DNA from: SURF-21 sp964462595
GTDB taxonomy: Bacteria; Actinomycetota; Geothermincolia; Geothermincolales; RBG-13-55-18
DNA length: 64,000 nt
Direction: 5' to 3'
NCBI GenBank assembly: GCA_964462595.1
Contig: CAYWXM010000014.1
Span: forward strand, 1 to 64,000
The notes under the pieces are model-generated. The model made no database searches. It was not told the DNA's origin and worked only from the letters and a program-made list of their open reading frames with translations. A program made the translations under genes and the position numbers. How positions within the stretch are numbered: position 1 is the stretch's first letter; each line of letters starts with the position of its first letter. This document shows positions 24,942 through 35,132 of this stretch, piece by piece.

Positions 24942-24964
24942 GCCGTCACCGGGAAGGTGACGGC
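24942..24964 (-). terminator. Stem-loop directly after the membrane-protein stop
   Basis: GCCGTCACC and GGTGACGGC pair over 9 bp with a 5-base loop, starting 1 bp beyond the stop codon of the gene at 24966-25649. No T-tract follows. Confidence 0.45.
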
Positions 24965-24965
24965 C

Positions 24966-25649
24966 CTAGCCCTCCCGGGGCATCGCGGACGGGCCGGGCT
25001 TTTTCCGCAGGTTGTTGATGAGGATATCGATGCTTACCAGAAATATCCATAGCGGAAGCAGCAGGTTGATAAAAGGCACGATGCTCGCGGCCACAAGCAG
25101 CGTGAGCCCGATGGCCAGGCCGAGCAGAGCCAGCCAGCGGTATATGACCCCGGTGCGCATGGCGATGGTGGAGGCGGAGATGACGAACACCGCCGCCATC
25201 CTCATCGCGAAGACGTTTAGCAGCGAAAAGGAAGCCTGGCTGCCGAAATCCCACAGCATTTTCTCCGCTGCCGTGCTGGGAGCTGAATCGAAGCTTGCCA
25301 GCAAAGCGTCGGAAGCCGCTGTCGCAGCGAAGATCATGGCGATGAAAAGAAGGCCGCTGCCCAGGAACACGGTGGCGAAGAACCTGTCCTCCAGCTCACC
25401 TATGCGGTCGCGGATCACGCCGATGAACCAGAGTAAGGCTATACCCGCGAAGGGTATCAGGTTGACGGCGACGACCACCGAAGTCCTGCGGCCGCCGTCG
25501 CTGAGCCATTGCCCGGCCTCGGCCGGGTCGGAAGACAGGGAGAGCCTGACGAGCACGATGCTGATGGCTAGAAGAACCGAGAAAAGGATGCCCGCGATGG
25601 CGGCGCCGCGGGGCGCCCTGAGCCCCTTTTCACTCATCCCCTTTTGCAT
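24966..25649 (-). CDS. Six-segment membrane protein, unknown
   Basis: A 227-residue protein with six predicted membrane helices and a loop rich in Ser/Ala, ending in a basic tail (NNLRKKPGPSAMPREG). The pattern resembles DUF4386-type membrane proteins but no diagnostic motif was seen. ATG 25647-25649 has GGGGGG close upstream; an alternative ATG lies four codons later. The frame continues to 26009 but that part overlaps the start of the divergent DUF389 gene and lacks sense. Confidence 0.65.
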   Translation of the reverse strand: MQKGMSEKGLRAPRGAAIAGILFSVLLAISIVLVRLSLSSDPAEAGQWLSDGGRRTSVVVAVNLIPFAGIALLWFIGVIRDRIGELEDRFFATVFLGSGLLFIAMIFAATAASDALLASFDSAPSTAAEKMLWDFGSQASFSLLNVFAMRMAAVFVISASTIAMRTGVIYRWLALLGLAIGLTLLVAASIVPFINLLLPLWIFLVSIDILINNLRKKPGPSAMPREG

Positions 25650-25919
25650 CGGCCCCCCTTTATATCGCTCTTCACTATGCTGTGCGGTCGTCCAGCCCGT
25701 AGCTCTCTTCCATCCCTTCCTTCGTGTCCCGAACAGCCCCCACCGTGACAATGCTTGAGCGCTCCACCGCCTTCCCTCTGGCGCTGCCGGCGATTGGTGC
25801 TTGAGGAACTCATACATTTTAGCAATAATCTTCGTGACGGGGGAAACGGGAGCCTTTTCTTTATCCTGGAAGTGCCTGGGGCAGTTGGCCCGGGCACCAT
25901 GTGCGCAGAGGTGATCGTG

Positions 25920-26924
25920 ATGTCGAGGATCGGTGGTTTTCTGCACGGCGGCGAGGTTACCGCTGAAGATGTCGAGGTGCTGCAGGATAAACTGCTCTTC
26001 GATCGCCACCCCCGGAGCGATCGCCTGTTGCGTTTTTTCATCCTGCTCCTACTCTCGGCCATTATCGCCACCTACGGCGTGGTGAGCGACTCGGTGGCCA
26101 CGGTTATCGGCGCCATGATCGTGGCGCCTTTGATGACGCCGATTATGGCCGTTTCACTCAGTATCGTCAGCGGAGACCACCGCAACATCGTGCGCTCTTT
26201 GCTCATCGTCGCGGCGGGGACAGTAGCGGTGGTGGGCTTCGCTTTCGTCCTGGCGGAGGTGCTCAGGGGATCGGTGCAGATCGCGGACAATTCCCAGATA
26301 ACCGCGCGCACTTCTCCGCGCCTCATCGATCTCATCATCGCCCTGGCTTCCGGTGCCGCGGGGGCTTTCGCCACCGGGCGCGAGGACGTTTCTGACGCGC
26401 TGCCTGGAGTAGCCATAGCGGTGTCCCTGGTGCCCCCGCTGGCGGTGGTGGGTATCTGCCTTTCCGCTGGAGTGTACAGGGATGCGCTCGGGGCGTTTAT
26501 CCTCTTCCTCACCAACTTCCTGGCCATAGTCGTCGCGGGCCTGATCTTCTTCGCCATCATGGGCTACGGCGGGGCGGCTCTCGATCTCCAGGGCAGGAAG
26601 GCGAAGCGCTGGGCCACGCTGGTCGTCATCGGCGCCACGCTGATGGTCATGGCGCCGCTGGGCGTTACGACCCAAAGGGCCACCGCCGAGCACATCCTGC
26701 AGCAGCGGACACTGGAGGAGACCGAGGATTGGCTCGAGGGAGCGCAATACAACGTGTACCTGGTCGAGGTGGACGGCCGCGGCGTCGATATCATCGTTGC
26801 CGGTGAAGGCGACCTCCCCCCGTTCGATGGCCTGCTCTCCGCGCTCCGCGAACGCGTGGGGGACATATCCGTTAATCTCAAGGTGGTCCCGGAGCGCACG
26901 TTAGAGGCGCGGACGGTAGAGTAA
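25920..26924 (+). CDS. DUF389 family membrane protein
   Basis: A 334-residue protein. Its core TYGVVSDSVATVIGAMIVAP then LMTPIMAVSLSIV is diagnostic of DUF389 (TIGR00341-like), with about six membrane helices and a C-terminal soluble domain of about 90 residues. The function is unknown in any organism I can cite. I start at ATG 25920, preceded by AGAGGTGATCGTG; the frame extends to 25755 without a good site. Confidence 0.85.
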   Translation: MSRIGGFLHGGEVTAEDVEVLQDKLLFDRHPRSDRLLRFFILLLLSAIIATYGVVSDSVATVIGAMIVAPLMTPIMAVSLSIVSGDHRNIVRSLLIVAAGTVAVVGFAFVLAEVLRGSVQIADNSQITARTSPRLIDLIIALASGAAGAFATGREDVSDALPGVAIAVSLVPPLAVVGICLSAGVYRDALGAFILFLTNFLAIVVAGLIFFAIMGYGGAALDLQGRKAKRWATLVVIGATLMVMAPLGVTTQRATAEHILQQRTLEETEDWLEGAQYNVYLVEVDGRGVDIIVAGEGDLPPFDGLLSALRERVGDISVNLKVVPERTLEARTVE

Positions 26925-26938
26925 CCTGCCTTGCACCG

Positions 26939-29269
26939 CTACTGGCGGTAGTTCGCCACTCGCGCCTCGCCCTCGGGGTCTATGTAACCCGGGCCTTCCA
27001 GCTCTATCTCCACCCTGCTGATGGTGCCCGTGAACTCGAAGGGGGGCCGGTACTCCGGCCACACCGCGGAGGTGGAGTCGGAGCCGATCTCCAGCCCCTC
27101 GACCATGGCGTAGACCGTCAGGTTGGTGTGAGGTATGTCGCCCCCTCCTACCTTGCGGCCGTCGATGAAAAGGGTAGCGGTGCCGGCGAAATCCTCCGTC
27201 CTGCGGAACTCCACGCGCAGGGTCACGCTGCCGCTGGGGACCGGCTCACGCGAGGTGACCACGTAATGCTCGCGGGAAAGCCAGTTGGAGACGTAATGCA
27301 GCCTGCCGTCTTTTACGCACAGAGAATATCCCCCGTCGAGGCCCCCGTTGGAGATTATAACCCCCTCCGCTCCGCCCCGCGGTATCTCGACCTCGGCGGT
27401 GATGGCGTGGGAGCGGTTCCTGAGGTCGGGAGAACCCTGGCGCACCAGCCTCACCGGAGAGTGGTAGGTATAGGCTTCGCGTTCCTCGAAGGTATGCGGC
27501 CTCGGCGCCAGCATGCGCACCACTATGGAATCGTCCAGGGGAAGCACCTTGTACTTGCCGGCCTCCGCCCACCAGCGGTCGAGGAGTTCACGCACCTTCT
27601 CGGGGCGCTCCGCCGCAAGGTCGCGGACTTCGGAGAAGTCCTCGTCGATGTGATAGAGTTCCCACTCGTCTGCATCGAAGAAACCGTCGTGAGCCTCGTG
27701 GTCCATGAGGCTGAACGACCACCTGAAAGTCGGGGATATGTGGGCGGTCACCAGTTTCCAGCCTTCCGACCACAGGGCGCGGTGGCCCAGCATCTCGAAG
27801 TACTGCACCTTCTTGGGGGTGGGGGCATCGGCGTCGGTGAGGCTGTAGGCCATGCTTTCGCCCTCCAGGGGCATCTGCGCGTAGCCGCGCACCTGCGCCG
27901 GCATCTCGATGCCGATGGCTTCGAGCAGGGTGGGCATGACGTCGACCACGTGATGGAACTGGGAACGGATAGCGCCCCTGTCTTTTATGCGGGCCGGCCA
28001 GTGGATGATGAGCGGGTCGCGGGTGCCGCCTTCGTGCACCATCTGCTTGTACCAGCGGTTGGGCGTGTTGCCGGCGCAGGCCCACCCCGTGGCGTAATGC
28101 GGATGGGTGGAGGGGCTTCCCCACTCGTCGATCCTCTCCAGCTTCTCGTCCAGGGTCTCGGGTGAGAGGTTGAAGAAGCTCATCTCCGATACCAGGCCTT
28201 CCGCTCCTCCCTCACCGCTGGCGCCGTTGTCGGAGAGAAAGATGACCACGGTGTTTTCCATCAAACCCGCGTGCTCCAGGAAATCCAGCACCCTTCCGAT
28301 GTGGTGGTCGGTGTGGGAGAGGAAACCGGCATACACCTCCATCTGGCGCGCGTAGAGACGCTGCTCGTCCTGCGGGATCTCGCCCCATGCCCGCACGCCC
28401 GGGTTGCGCGGCGGCAGCTCGGTGCTCTCCGGGACTATGCCTATCTCCTTCTGCCTGCGCAGCGTCTTTTCGCGTATGATGTCCCAGCCGTCGTCGAAGC
28501 GGCCCCTGTATTTATCTATCCATTCCCTGGGAGCGTGATGGGGCGAGTGGGTCGCCCCGGGGGCGAAGAGCATGAAGAAGGGCTTGGACGGCGTCACCGC
28601 CTGCTGCTCGCTTACCCACTCGATGGCCCTGTCCGCCAGGTCCTCGGTGAGATGGTAACCCTCCTCCGGGCTGCGAGGCGGGTCCACCCTGTGGTTGTCG
28701 TGCCAGAGGTCGGGCTCCCACTGGTTGGTCTCTCCCATGAGGAAGCCGTAGTAGCGCTCGAAGCCCTGCCCCAGGGGCCAGCGGTCGTAGGGGCCGGAGG
28801 CGGTGATGTGCTCGGTGGGCGTGAGGTGCCACTTACCCAGGCACATGGTGTTGTAACCCCGCTCCACCAGGATGGCCGGCAGCATGGCCGCCTGCTTGGA
28901 GACGTGGCCGTTATAGCCGGGATACCCGTTGGGGAACTCCATGACCACGGCGGCTCCCACGCTGTGATGGTTGCGGCCGGTTAGCAGGCAGGCGCGGGTC
29001 GGCGTGCACAGGGCGGTGGTATGGAAGTTGTTATAGCGCAATCCCCCGGCAGCCAGGCGGTCGATGTTAGGGGTCTCGATCAGCCCGCCCAGGCCGCCGA
29101 AGCATCCCACCTGGGCGAAGCCGGTATCGTCGAGCACGATCATGAGGACGTTGGGAGCGCCATCCGGAGCCCGTGGGGGAACCGGCCAGGCCGGAACGGA
29201 ATCCGCCTGGGTGCGCCCTATAACCCCCGGGAAAGGCTCGCCATCAGTATAAGACAGGTATTCGGACAC
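26939..29269 (-). CDS. Arylsulfatase (formylglycine-dependent sulfatase)
   Basis: A 776-residue sulfatase of the alkaline-phosphatase superfamily. The maturation signature C88-TPTRACLLTGR gives the formylglycine, and D47-D48 are calcium ligands in VLMIVLDDTGF. A C-terminal region of about 150 residues follows the catalytic domain. It lacks an export signal, so it may act in the cytoplasm after anaerobic activation by the anSME encoded at 36100. GTG 29267-29269 has GGGAGG seven bases upstream; GTG 29278 is inside that site. It lies 26 bp after the alkylsulfatase stop, as the last gene of the operon. Confidence 0.92.
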   Translation of the reverse strand: MSEYLSYTDGEPFPGVIGRTQADSVPAWPVPPRAPDGAPNVLMIVLDDTGFAQVGCFGGLGGLIETPNIDRLAAGGLRYNNFHTTALCTPTRACLLTGRNHHSVGAAVVMEFPNGYPGYNGHVSKQAAMLPAILVERGYNTMCLGKWHLTPTEHITASGPYDRWPLGQGFERYYGFLMGETNQWEPDLWHDNHRVDPPRSPEEGYHLTEDLADRAIEWVSEQQAVTPSKPFFMLFAPGATHSPHHAPREWIDKYRGRFDDGWDIIREKTLRRQKEIGIVPESTELPPRNPGVRAWGEIPQDEQRLYARQMEVYAGFLSHTDHHIGRVLDFLEHAGLMENTVVIFLSDNGASGEGGAEGLVSEMSFFNLSPETLDEKLERIDEWGSPSTHPHYATGWACAGNTPNRWYKQMVHEGGTRDPLIIHWPARIKDRGAIRSQFHHVVDVMPTLLEAIGIEMPAQVRGYAQMPLEGESMAYSLTDADAPTPKKVQYFEMLGHRALWSEGWKLVTAHISPTFRWSFSLMDHEAHDGFFDADEWELYHIDEDFSEVRDLAAERPEKVRELLDRWWAEAGKYKVLPLDDSIVVRMLAPRPHTFEEREAYTYHSPVRLVRQGSPDLRNRSHAITAEVEIPRGGAEGVIISNGGLDGGYSLCVKDGRLHYVSNWLSREHYVVTSREPVPSGSVTLRVEFRRTEDFAGTATLFIDGRKVGGGDIPHTNLTVYAMVEGLEIGSDSTSAVWPEYRPPFEFTGTISRVEIELEGPGYIDPEGEARVANYRQ

Positions 29270-29295
29270 GGTCTGCACCTCCCGTCACACGGTCT

Positions 29296-31200
29296 CTACG
29301 GAGTGACTATATTGAACAAGGGATCGAATTCGTCCATGAGGCCGAACAGCTCTGCCAGCTTGCCGGCGTCGCCCCCGATGCTTATCTCGCCGGACGAGAG
29401 CTTTTCCTGCACGGTGGACCGCTGCATGAGGATGTCGTCCAGTGCCGCCCGGCTGAGCGTGAGCACGGCATCGCAAGTTTTCAACGGCTTGCCGTCGCTG
29501 TAGTTCAGGACCCCGTTCTCCACCGTAAGCAGGTACTGCTGCCCGGTGTCGGTGAGATCGAACCCGATGCCGATCGAAAGGCCCTCGGCTTTGGGCCCGT
29601 TGAGACGCACGGCCATGTAATCGAAGATCAGCTCCATGCTCATGGCCGCTATCACGTCTCCGCGGCTCATGGAGGGCGCATCCGTATGGACGACGCCGTC
29701 GCGCAGTTCCTTAGCGCCGGTGAGGTAAAAATTGCGCCATGGGCCTGACTCCGCCTGGTAGCCGAGCTGTTCGAGGGCGTCCGCCTGCAGCTCGCGGGCC
29801 TCCCGGTTGCCCGGCTTGGCGAAGACGAGGTGGTTGACCACCTCGGCGACCCAGCGGTACTCCCCCTTTTCGTACGCTTCCCTCGCCCTGGACAGGACGG
29901 ATTCCGCGCCCCCCATATATTCCACGTACCGCTTGCCGGCCTCCTCCGGGGGCAGGGGGTGCAGGTGGGCGGGATTGCCGTCGAACCATCCCAGGTATCT
30001 CTGGTAGATCGCCTTGGCGTCGTGGCTGACCGAACCGTAATAACCGCGGTTATACCACTCGTGGGCCAGCTCGGCGGGCAGCTCGATGACCTCGGCTATC
30101 TCGAGCATGGTAAGGCCGTGGTTCGCGAGTCGCAGCACCTCGTCGTGAAGGTATTTGTACATATCCCGCTGTTTCTCGAGGAACTTCAGGCAGCTGTCGT
30201 GCCCCCAGGTGGGCCAGTGGTGTCCGGCGAACACCACCTCGGTCTCGTCTCCGAAGAGGTCGATAGCCTCGTTGACGTAATGAGCCCATGCCTTGGCGTC
30301 CCTTACCTTGGCGCCGCGCAGGGTATACAGGTTGTGCAGGTTATGGGTGCAGTTCTCCGCGATGCACAGGGCCTTGAACTGGGGAACATGGAAATGCATC
30401 TCGGAGGGGGCCTCGGTGTCCGGCGCGAGCTGGAAGACGATACTGACCCCGTCTACGGTAAGCTCCGTCGGGGTCTTGGCGATGATGACCGTGGGCTCGA
30501 TGAGGGTGGTGGTGCCCGACGATGTCGTCTTGCCCAGTCCGCCGTCCACCTGTCCCCTGGGGCCCTTGGGCAGCAGGTTGCCGTACATGTAGGCCGCCCG
30601 GCGGCTCATGGCATGGCCGGCCATGACGTTCTCGCTCACCGCCGCTTCCGTGAAACCCTCCGGCGCGATGACCATGACCTTTCCCGCTTTTGCGTCCTCC
30701 TCGGATATGACGCCTTTAACTCCCCCCCAGTGGTCGACATGGCTGTGGGTGTATATCACCGCCACCACGGGTTTTTCGCCCAGATGGTCATATACCAGGC
30801 GCATGGAAGCCTCGGCGCATTCGGCGGAGATGAGCGGGTCGACGACGATATAGCCGGTGTCGGTCTCTATGACGCTCATCACCGAGAGGTCGTAACCGCG
30901 TACCTGGTAGATGCGGTCGACCACCTTGAACAGCCCGTGGAACATGTTCAGGCGCGACTGCCGCCACAGGCTGGGGTTCACGGTGGGGGGCGGGACCTCC
31001 TCCGAGAGGAAGGAATACTGGTTCAGGTCCCATACGGTTCTGCCCTCGGAGTCCTGGACGATGGGGGGGTCCAGGCTGGCGATGAAACCTCTCTGGGCCG
31101 CTTCCCAGTCGCTGTCGTCCTTCCAGTCAAGGTGCGCGTTTTCCGATACATGCCGGTTGGCCTCCTCCGTGAAGCCGGTGGCGTCCCTGGGTTCGTACAT
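29296..31200 (-). CDS. SdsA-type alkylsulfatase (MBL fold)
   Basis: A 634-residue class III sulfatase. The binuclear zinc motif T151-HSHVDH157 and the downstream AENCTHNLHN segment fit SdsA1/YjcS, which hydrolyse primary alkyl sulfates to alcohol and sulfate; a helical dimerisation region and a C-terminal SCP2-like domain (about residues 510-634) complete the usual layout. No signal peptide was seen, unlike SdsA1, so it is probably cytoplasmic. ATG at 31198-31200 follows AAGGAGG; an earlier in-frame start (31254) lacks a site. It lies between the SulP gene (73 bp) and the arylsulfatase. Confidence 0.9.
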   Translation of the reverse strand: MYEPRDATGFTEEANRHVSENAHLDWKDDSDWEAAQRGFIASLDPPIVQDSEGRTVWDLNQYSFLSEEVPPPTVNPSLWRQSRLNMFHGLFKVVDRIYQVRGYDLSVMSVIETDTGYIVVDPLISAECAEASMRLVYDHLGEKPVVAVIYTHSHVDHWGGVKGVISEEDAKAGKVMVIAPEGFTEAAVSENVMAGHAMSRRAAYMYGNLLPKGPRGQVDGGLGKTTSSGTTTLIEPTVIIAKTPTELTVDGVSIVFQLAPDTEAPSEMHFHVPQFKALCIAENCTHNLHNLYTLRGAKVRDAKAWAHYVNEAIDLFGDETEVVFAGHHWPTWGHDSCLKFLEKQRDMYKYLHDEVLRLANHGLTMLEIAEVIELPAELAHEWYNRGYYGSVSHDAKAIYQRYLGWFDGNPAHLHPLPPEEAGKRYVEYMGGAESVLSRAREAYEKGEYRWVAEVVNHLVFAKPGNREARELQADALEQLGYQAESGPWRNFYLTGAKELRDGVVHTDAPSMSRGDVIAAMSMELIFDYMAVRLNGPKAEGLSIGIGFDLTDTGQQYLLTVENGVLNYSDGKPLKTCDAVLTLSRAALDDILMQRSTVQEKLSSGEISIGGDAGKLAELFGLMDEFDPLFNIVTP

Positions 31201-31273
31201 CACGATCCTCCTTCCTATCGGCATGGTCTCCGTGCCTGTGCCGGGTTCTGCCACATATGGTTACGGTCCTCTT

Positions 31274-32980
31274 TCACCGTTTGTCCAAGAAAGCCTTGAC
31301 GGCGTCATCGATGGTGGGGAAGACGCGCTCCTTGCCCACCGCATCCACCACGCCCATGGCGCGCATTGCCTCCAGCGTCGGGGCATGCACCCTGGCCAGC
31401 GAGAGCGCTACACTTTTTTTGGCGAGCCCCGATTGGAGCTCGATCAGCTTGTCCGCCGCGGTGGTGTCGATATCGAACACGTCCTCCCCGTCCACGATCA
31501 CCGCCCTCGGGCTCGGCTCGGCCTCCTCCACAAGGCGCATGATCCGATCGCAGAACTCGTCCGCGTTGGAGAAGATGAGCGGCGCGTCGAACCGGAAGAC
31601 GATAAGCTCGGGATGGATGGGATGGTAATCGGGATGTTCCTTCAGGTCACCGTAGCGGGTGCCGCTGTCGTCCACGCCGAGCACCGCCCAGTGCGGGCTG
31701 CTGGCGCGCTCGATGAAGAGCACCAGGGAGAGCAGCACGCCGATGAGTATGCCCTCCAGGAGGCCGAAGAGAAGCACCCCCAGGAATGCGGAGAATGCCA
31801 GCAGGAAGTCCACCTTCCTTACGCGATATAGGCGCCGCAGCTCCTTGAAACGTATGAGCCTGGCCACCGCATGGATGACCACGGCGGCCAGCGTGGCCTC
31901 GGGCAGGTACTTGAACAATCCGGCCAGGAAGAGGATGGTCAGCAAGGCCATGGCGGAACAGAAGACCATGGCCAGCTCCGTCTTCCCCCCCGCCGCGTCG
32001 CCCGCCGCGGTCTTGGAGACGCTGCCGGTGACCGCGAAACCCTGGAAGAGCCCGGACCCCAGGTTGGCCATACCGTAGGACACCATCTCCAGGTTGGGGT
32101 CCAGGCGGTAACCGTACTTAGTGGAATATACCTTGGCCGTGGCCAGCGACTCGGCGAAGACCAGTATCACCAGTCCCAGGGCGCCCGGAAGAAGCCCCGA
32201 GATATCTTTCAGGCCCACCCCCCCGAGGGACCACCCCGGCATCCCGGAGGGAACGTCGCCCACGATGGAGATGCCGTACTCCGCGAAGCCGAGGATGCCG
32301 GAGAGGATTATCGCCAGCACGAGGATAGTCAGAGCGGCAGGCAGCTTGGGAACGAAACGGTGGAGCAGGAAGAGGAGGATCAGGCAGGAGGCACCCACCG
32401 CCAGGGTGTTCCAGGACCAGCTTCCGGCCTGGCGGAGCATGTCGGCGAATTCCGCGAACGTGTTGCCTCCCTCGGCGGATATGCCCAGGACCTTGTCCAG
32501 TTGCCCTACGGCGATGAAGATGGCCGCCCCGACGATGAAACCCGAGAGTACCGGTTCGGCGAAGAACTTGGCCAGGAAGCCCATACGGGCCAGGCCGAGC
32601 ACGACCATGATCACGCCGACCATGAGGGCCAGGGTTATGGTGAGGGCCAGGTAGCGGTCCGGGTCCCCGCCGGCCGCCAGGGGCGCGACCACCGCTGCGG
32701 ATACCGCCGCACCCTCCGCGCTGGGGCCGAACACCATCTGGCGCGACGAGCCGAACAGCGCGTAGGCGAGCAGCGCGAAGGGCGCCGCGTACAGGCCGTA
32801 CTGCACCGGCACTCCCGCGATACCCGCGTAGGCCAGCGCCTCGGGTATCAGCAGGGCCCACACGGTGAGAGCGGCTACGATATCGCCGCTGAGCCACTTG
32901 CGCTCGTAGGACGGAAGCCAGGCGGCGATGGGGATATGCTTTTTCCATGCGCCAGAGCGGGAAACGCCTCCCCCTGCCAT
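31274..32980 (-). CDS. SulP family anion transporter
   Basis: A 568-residue SulP/SLC26 protein. A first-helix region (VQYGLYAAPFALLAYALFGSS) and about 12 membrane helices are followed by a STAS domain at about residues 440-560 (VIVDGEDVFDIDTTAADKL). Such proteins move sulfate, bicarbonate or organic anions. Placement among sulfatase genes suggests sulfate export or uptake of sulfated compounds. The ATG follows TTAGGAGGTCGCA. Confidence 0.9.
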   Translation of the reverse strand: MAGGGVSRSGAWKKHIPIAAWLPSYERKWLSGDIVAALTVWALLIPEALAYAGIAGVPVQYGLYAAPFALLAYALFGSSRQMVFGPSAEGAAVSAAVVAPLAAGGDPDRYLALTITLALMVGVIMVVLGLARMGFLAKFFAEPVLSGFIVGAAIFIAVGQLDKVLGISAEGGNTFAEFADMLRQAGSWSWNTLAVGASCLILLFLLHRFVPKLPAALTILVLAIILSGILGFAEYGISIVGDVPSGMPGWSLGGVGLKDISGLLPGALGLVILVFAESLATAKVYSTKYGYRLDPNLEMVSYGMANLGSGLFQGFAVTGSVSKTAAGDAAGGKTELAMVFCSAMALLTILFLAGLFKYLPEATLAAVVIHAVARLIRFKELRRLYRVRKVDFLLAFSAFLGVLLFGLLEGILIGVLLSLVLFIERASSPHWAVLGVDDSGTRYGDLKEHPDYHPIHPELIVFRFDAPLIFSNADEFCDRIMRLVEEAEPSPRAVIVDGEDVFDIDTTAADKLIELQSGLAKKSVALSLARVHAPTLEAMRAMGVVDAVGKERVFPTIDDAVKAFLDKR

Positions 32981-33175
32981 TGCGACCTCCTAAAACCGCC
33001 CCGCTGAAACCAAATCATGTCAGCAAGGTAGAGCAGTAACAACCCCTTCCCGCCTGGATCCCGAGCGGGGTCGCAGACTTATCAGATCACGCCGTGCAAG
33101 ACAGGACGCTCCACGACGGGTGATCGTACATCCCGTCCGGGAGCACCCTTGAACGGTTTTGCCGTCTTCACTCCG

Positions 33176-34789
33176 CTAGACCGACGCGCCTCCCTTCACC
33201 TGGATGCGCGGCGGGTACTTCTTGAACGTCGCCATGTGCTGGGCGTTGATCCCCGATATCACCGGCAGGAGCACCAGCTTGCGGATGGTGAAAGAATGCT
33301 CTTCCTTGGGATCGAGGAAGAGATTGAAAGTCTTCCCATATGTGTACTGCACTGTATGGCCGGAGAAGCCGCCCGGGGTCACGGTGTCGTGGATGTCGAT
33401 CTCGGTCGCGCAAGTCATCAGCTTGTAGCCCCCCATGCGGATGCCGGAGTGCTGGTCGAGCAGCCAGGCGTGCACCGCGATGCGGTTGGAAGACCAGGCC
33501 GGGTCCATGGCCCAATAGGTATCCTCCGGTACGGGCGGAGCCAGCAGGAAGCCGCGCTGGTCCACCCCGTCGATGTAGCGGTCCTCGGGCAGGTCCTCGA
33601 CCCCGGCCAGGGCGCAGAAGGTAGGCAGGAGGTCGCAGAAGTCGAAGAGGCCGTCGCTGGTGCGCCCCTCCTCTATCATGCCCTTCCAGTAGAAGATGCC
33701 GGGCACGCGTATTCCGCCCTCCCAGGTGGTGCCCTTGGAGCCGCGGAAGGGGGTGTAGGAGCTGTCCGGCCAGCTCTCCATCTCCGGGCCGTTGTCGGAG
33801 GTCACGAAGATGAGGGTGTTCTCGAGCTGCCCGGTCTCCTCCAGGGCGCGGAAGAGGCGCCCGAAGATGTCGTCGCACTCCACCAGCACATCGTGGAAGG
33901 GGTACTTGGCTCGCGACTTGCCCTTGAAGCTGTCCGGCGGGTAGTTGTCGAAGTGGCAGCCGCGGGTGCCGTGGTAGAGGAACCAGGGCTGGCCTGCTCC
34001 CGCCATCTCGCGGATGAACTTCTCGGAGTAGCCGGCCCACTTCTCGTCCAGGTCCTTGACCGTTTCCAGGTCGATCTCCTCCTGCTCGATCTCCGGGACG
34101 TCGAACTGCCCCGCCTTGGCCAGGATGTTGTGCTTGTTGAACTTCATCTTCATGACCATCTGAAAAACGAAGGGATCATTCACTATCTCCGGGTAGAAGT
34201 AGTTGTCGCGCCACTCGGTATACATATCTGAGACACCGTAGAAGCCGTAGAATTCGTCGAAGCCCTTGTTCTGCGGCACCGACTCGGCGTTCTCGCCGCA
34301 GTGCCACTTGCCCACGGCGCGGGTGGCGTAGCCCGCCTGCTTGAGCAGCTCCGGCAGGGTCACCTCTTCCTGCAGTCCGCCAGGCTGACCGTACATGGGC
34401 GGGGTGAGGATGCCGTGGCGGATGGGCAGGCGCCCGGTCATGATGGTGGCGCGGGAGGGCGAGCAGCTGGGCTGGGAATAACATGAGGTGAGCTTGAGCC
34501 CCTCCGCCGCCAGTTTGTCGAAGTTGGGTGTGGGAGCGCCCCGCAGGTGGCCTCCGCCGAAGCATCCGAAGTCCCCCCAGCCCACGTCGTCCAGTAAATA
34601 GATGAGGAAGTTGGGTTTTTTACCCGTCTTCTTCTCCAGGTCGGCGAGCTTACCCTCCGCCGCCTTCAGCCATTCCGGGTGCAGCATGCGCGGCTCGCGG
34701 TTTTCGGCGTAATTGTCGATGGTGCCGCCCACGATGCGTTCGCCGCCGTCCGGTGGGATAGCCCCGCAGTCGATCCAGTGCTCAGCCAT
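33176..34789 (-). CDS. Arylsulfatase (formylglycine-dependent), second copy
   Basis: A 537-residue sulfatase. C109-SPSRATIMTGR is the formylglycine signature, D67-D68 are in YLLDDVGWGDFGCFG, and the catalytic domain is followed by a shorter C-terminal subdomain than in the 776-residue sulfatase of the same cluster. The start has AGAGGAGGTAGTT. It leads the row sulfatase-SulP-alkylsulfatase-sulfatase, all on the minus strand. Confidence 0.92.
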   Translation of the reverse strand: MAEHWIDCGAIPPDGGERIVGGTIDNYAENREPRMLHPEWLKAAEGKLADLEKKTGKKPNFLIYLLDDVGWGDFGCFGGGHLRGAPTPNFDKLAAEGLKLTSCYSQPSCSPSRATIMTGRLPIRHGILTPPMYGQPGGLQEEVTLPELLKQAGYATRAVGKWHCGENAESVPQNKGFDEFYGFYGVSDMYTEWRDNYFYPEIVNDPFVFQMVMKMKFNKHNILAKAGQFDVPEIEQEEIDLETVKDLDEKWAGYSEKFIREMAGAGQPWFLYHGTRGCHFDNYPPDSFKGKSRAKYPFHDVLVECDDIFGRLFRALEETGQLENTLIFVTSDNGPEMESWPDSSYTPFRGSKGTTWEGGIRVPGIFYWKGMIEEGRTSDGLFDFCDLLPTFCALAGVEDLPEDRYIDGVDQRGFLLAPPVPEDTYWAMDPAWSSNRIAVHAWLLDQHSGIRMGGYKLMTCATEIDIHDTVTPGGFSGHTVQYTYGKTFNLFLDPKEEHSFTIRKLVLLPVISGINAQHMATFKKYPPRIQVKGGASV

Positions 34790-35132
34790 AACTACCTCCT
34801 CTTACGATATACACCCTCGAGACACGCTGACAGGGCAGGATTTCAGGTTGGCAATAAACCTGCCCGACCGTATACATGTTGCCGACTGTTCAGCCACGAA
34901 CCCCTTGTTTACCGTCTATTCAATCATAGTATCTGTTTCTTAACAGTACCTTTTCGGCGCGATTGTTCGGAGATGTTTATACCTTCGCGCGCACGAGAAT
35001 ACTGCATTTATATCGACACCTGGATAGGCGTTTTTAACCCGGATTTTCAGGTTGCGTCAAACTCCATCGCCGTGGCTTCCATCCAACGCGTCATGATGGT
35101 GCGAGGGAGTGGGAGAGAAGGACCCCGAAGCG
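34790..35132. other. Intergenic region upstream of the sulfatase operon
   Basis: AT-richer than its surroundings over 34800-35050 and without a gene; it probably carries the promoter of the leftward sulfatase operon, but no clear -35/-10 pair was identified. Confidence 0.5.
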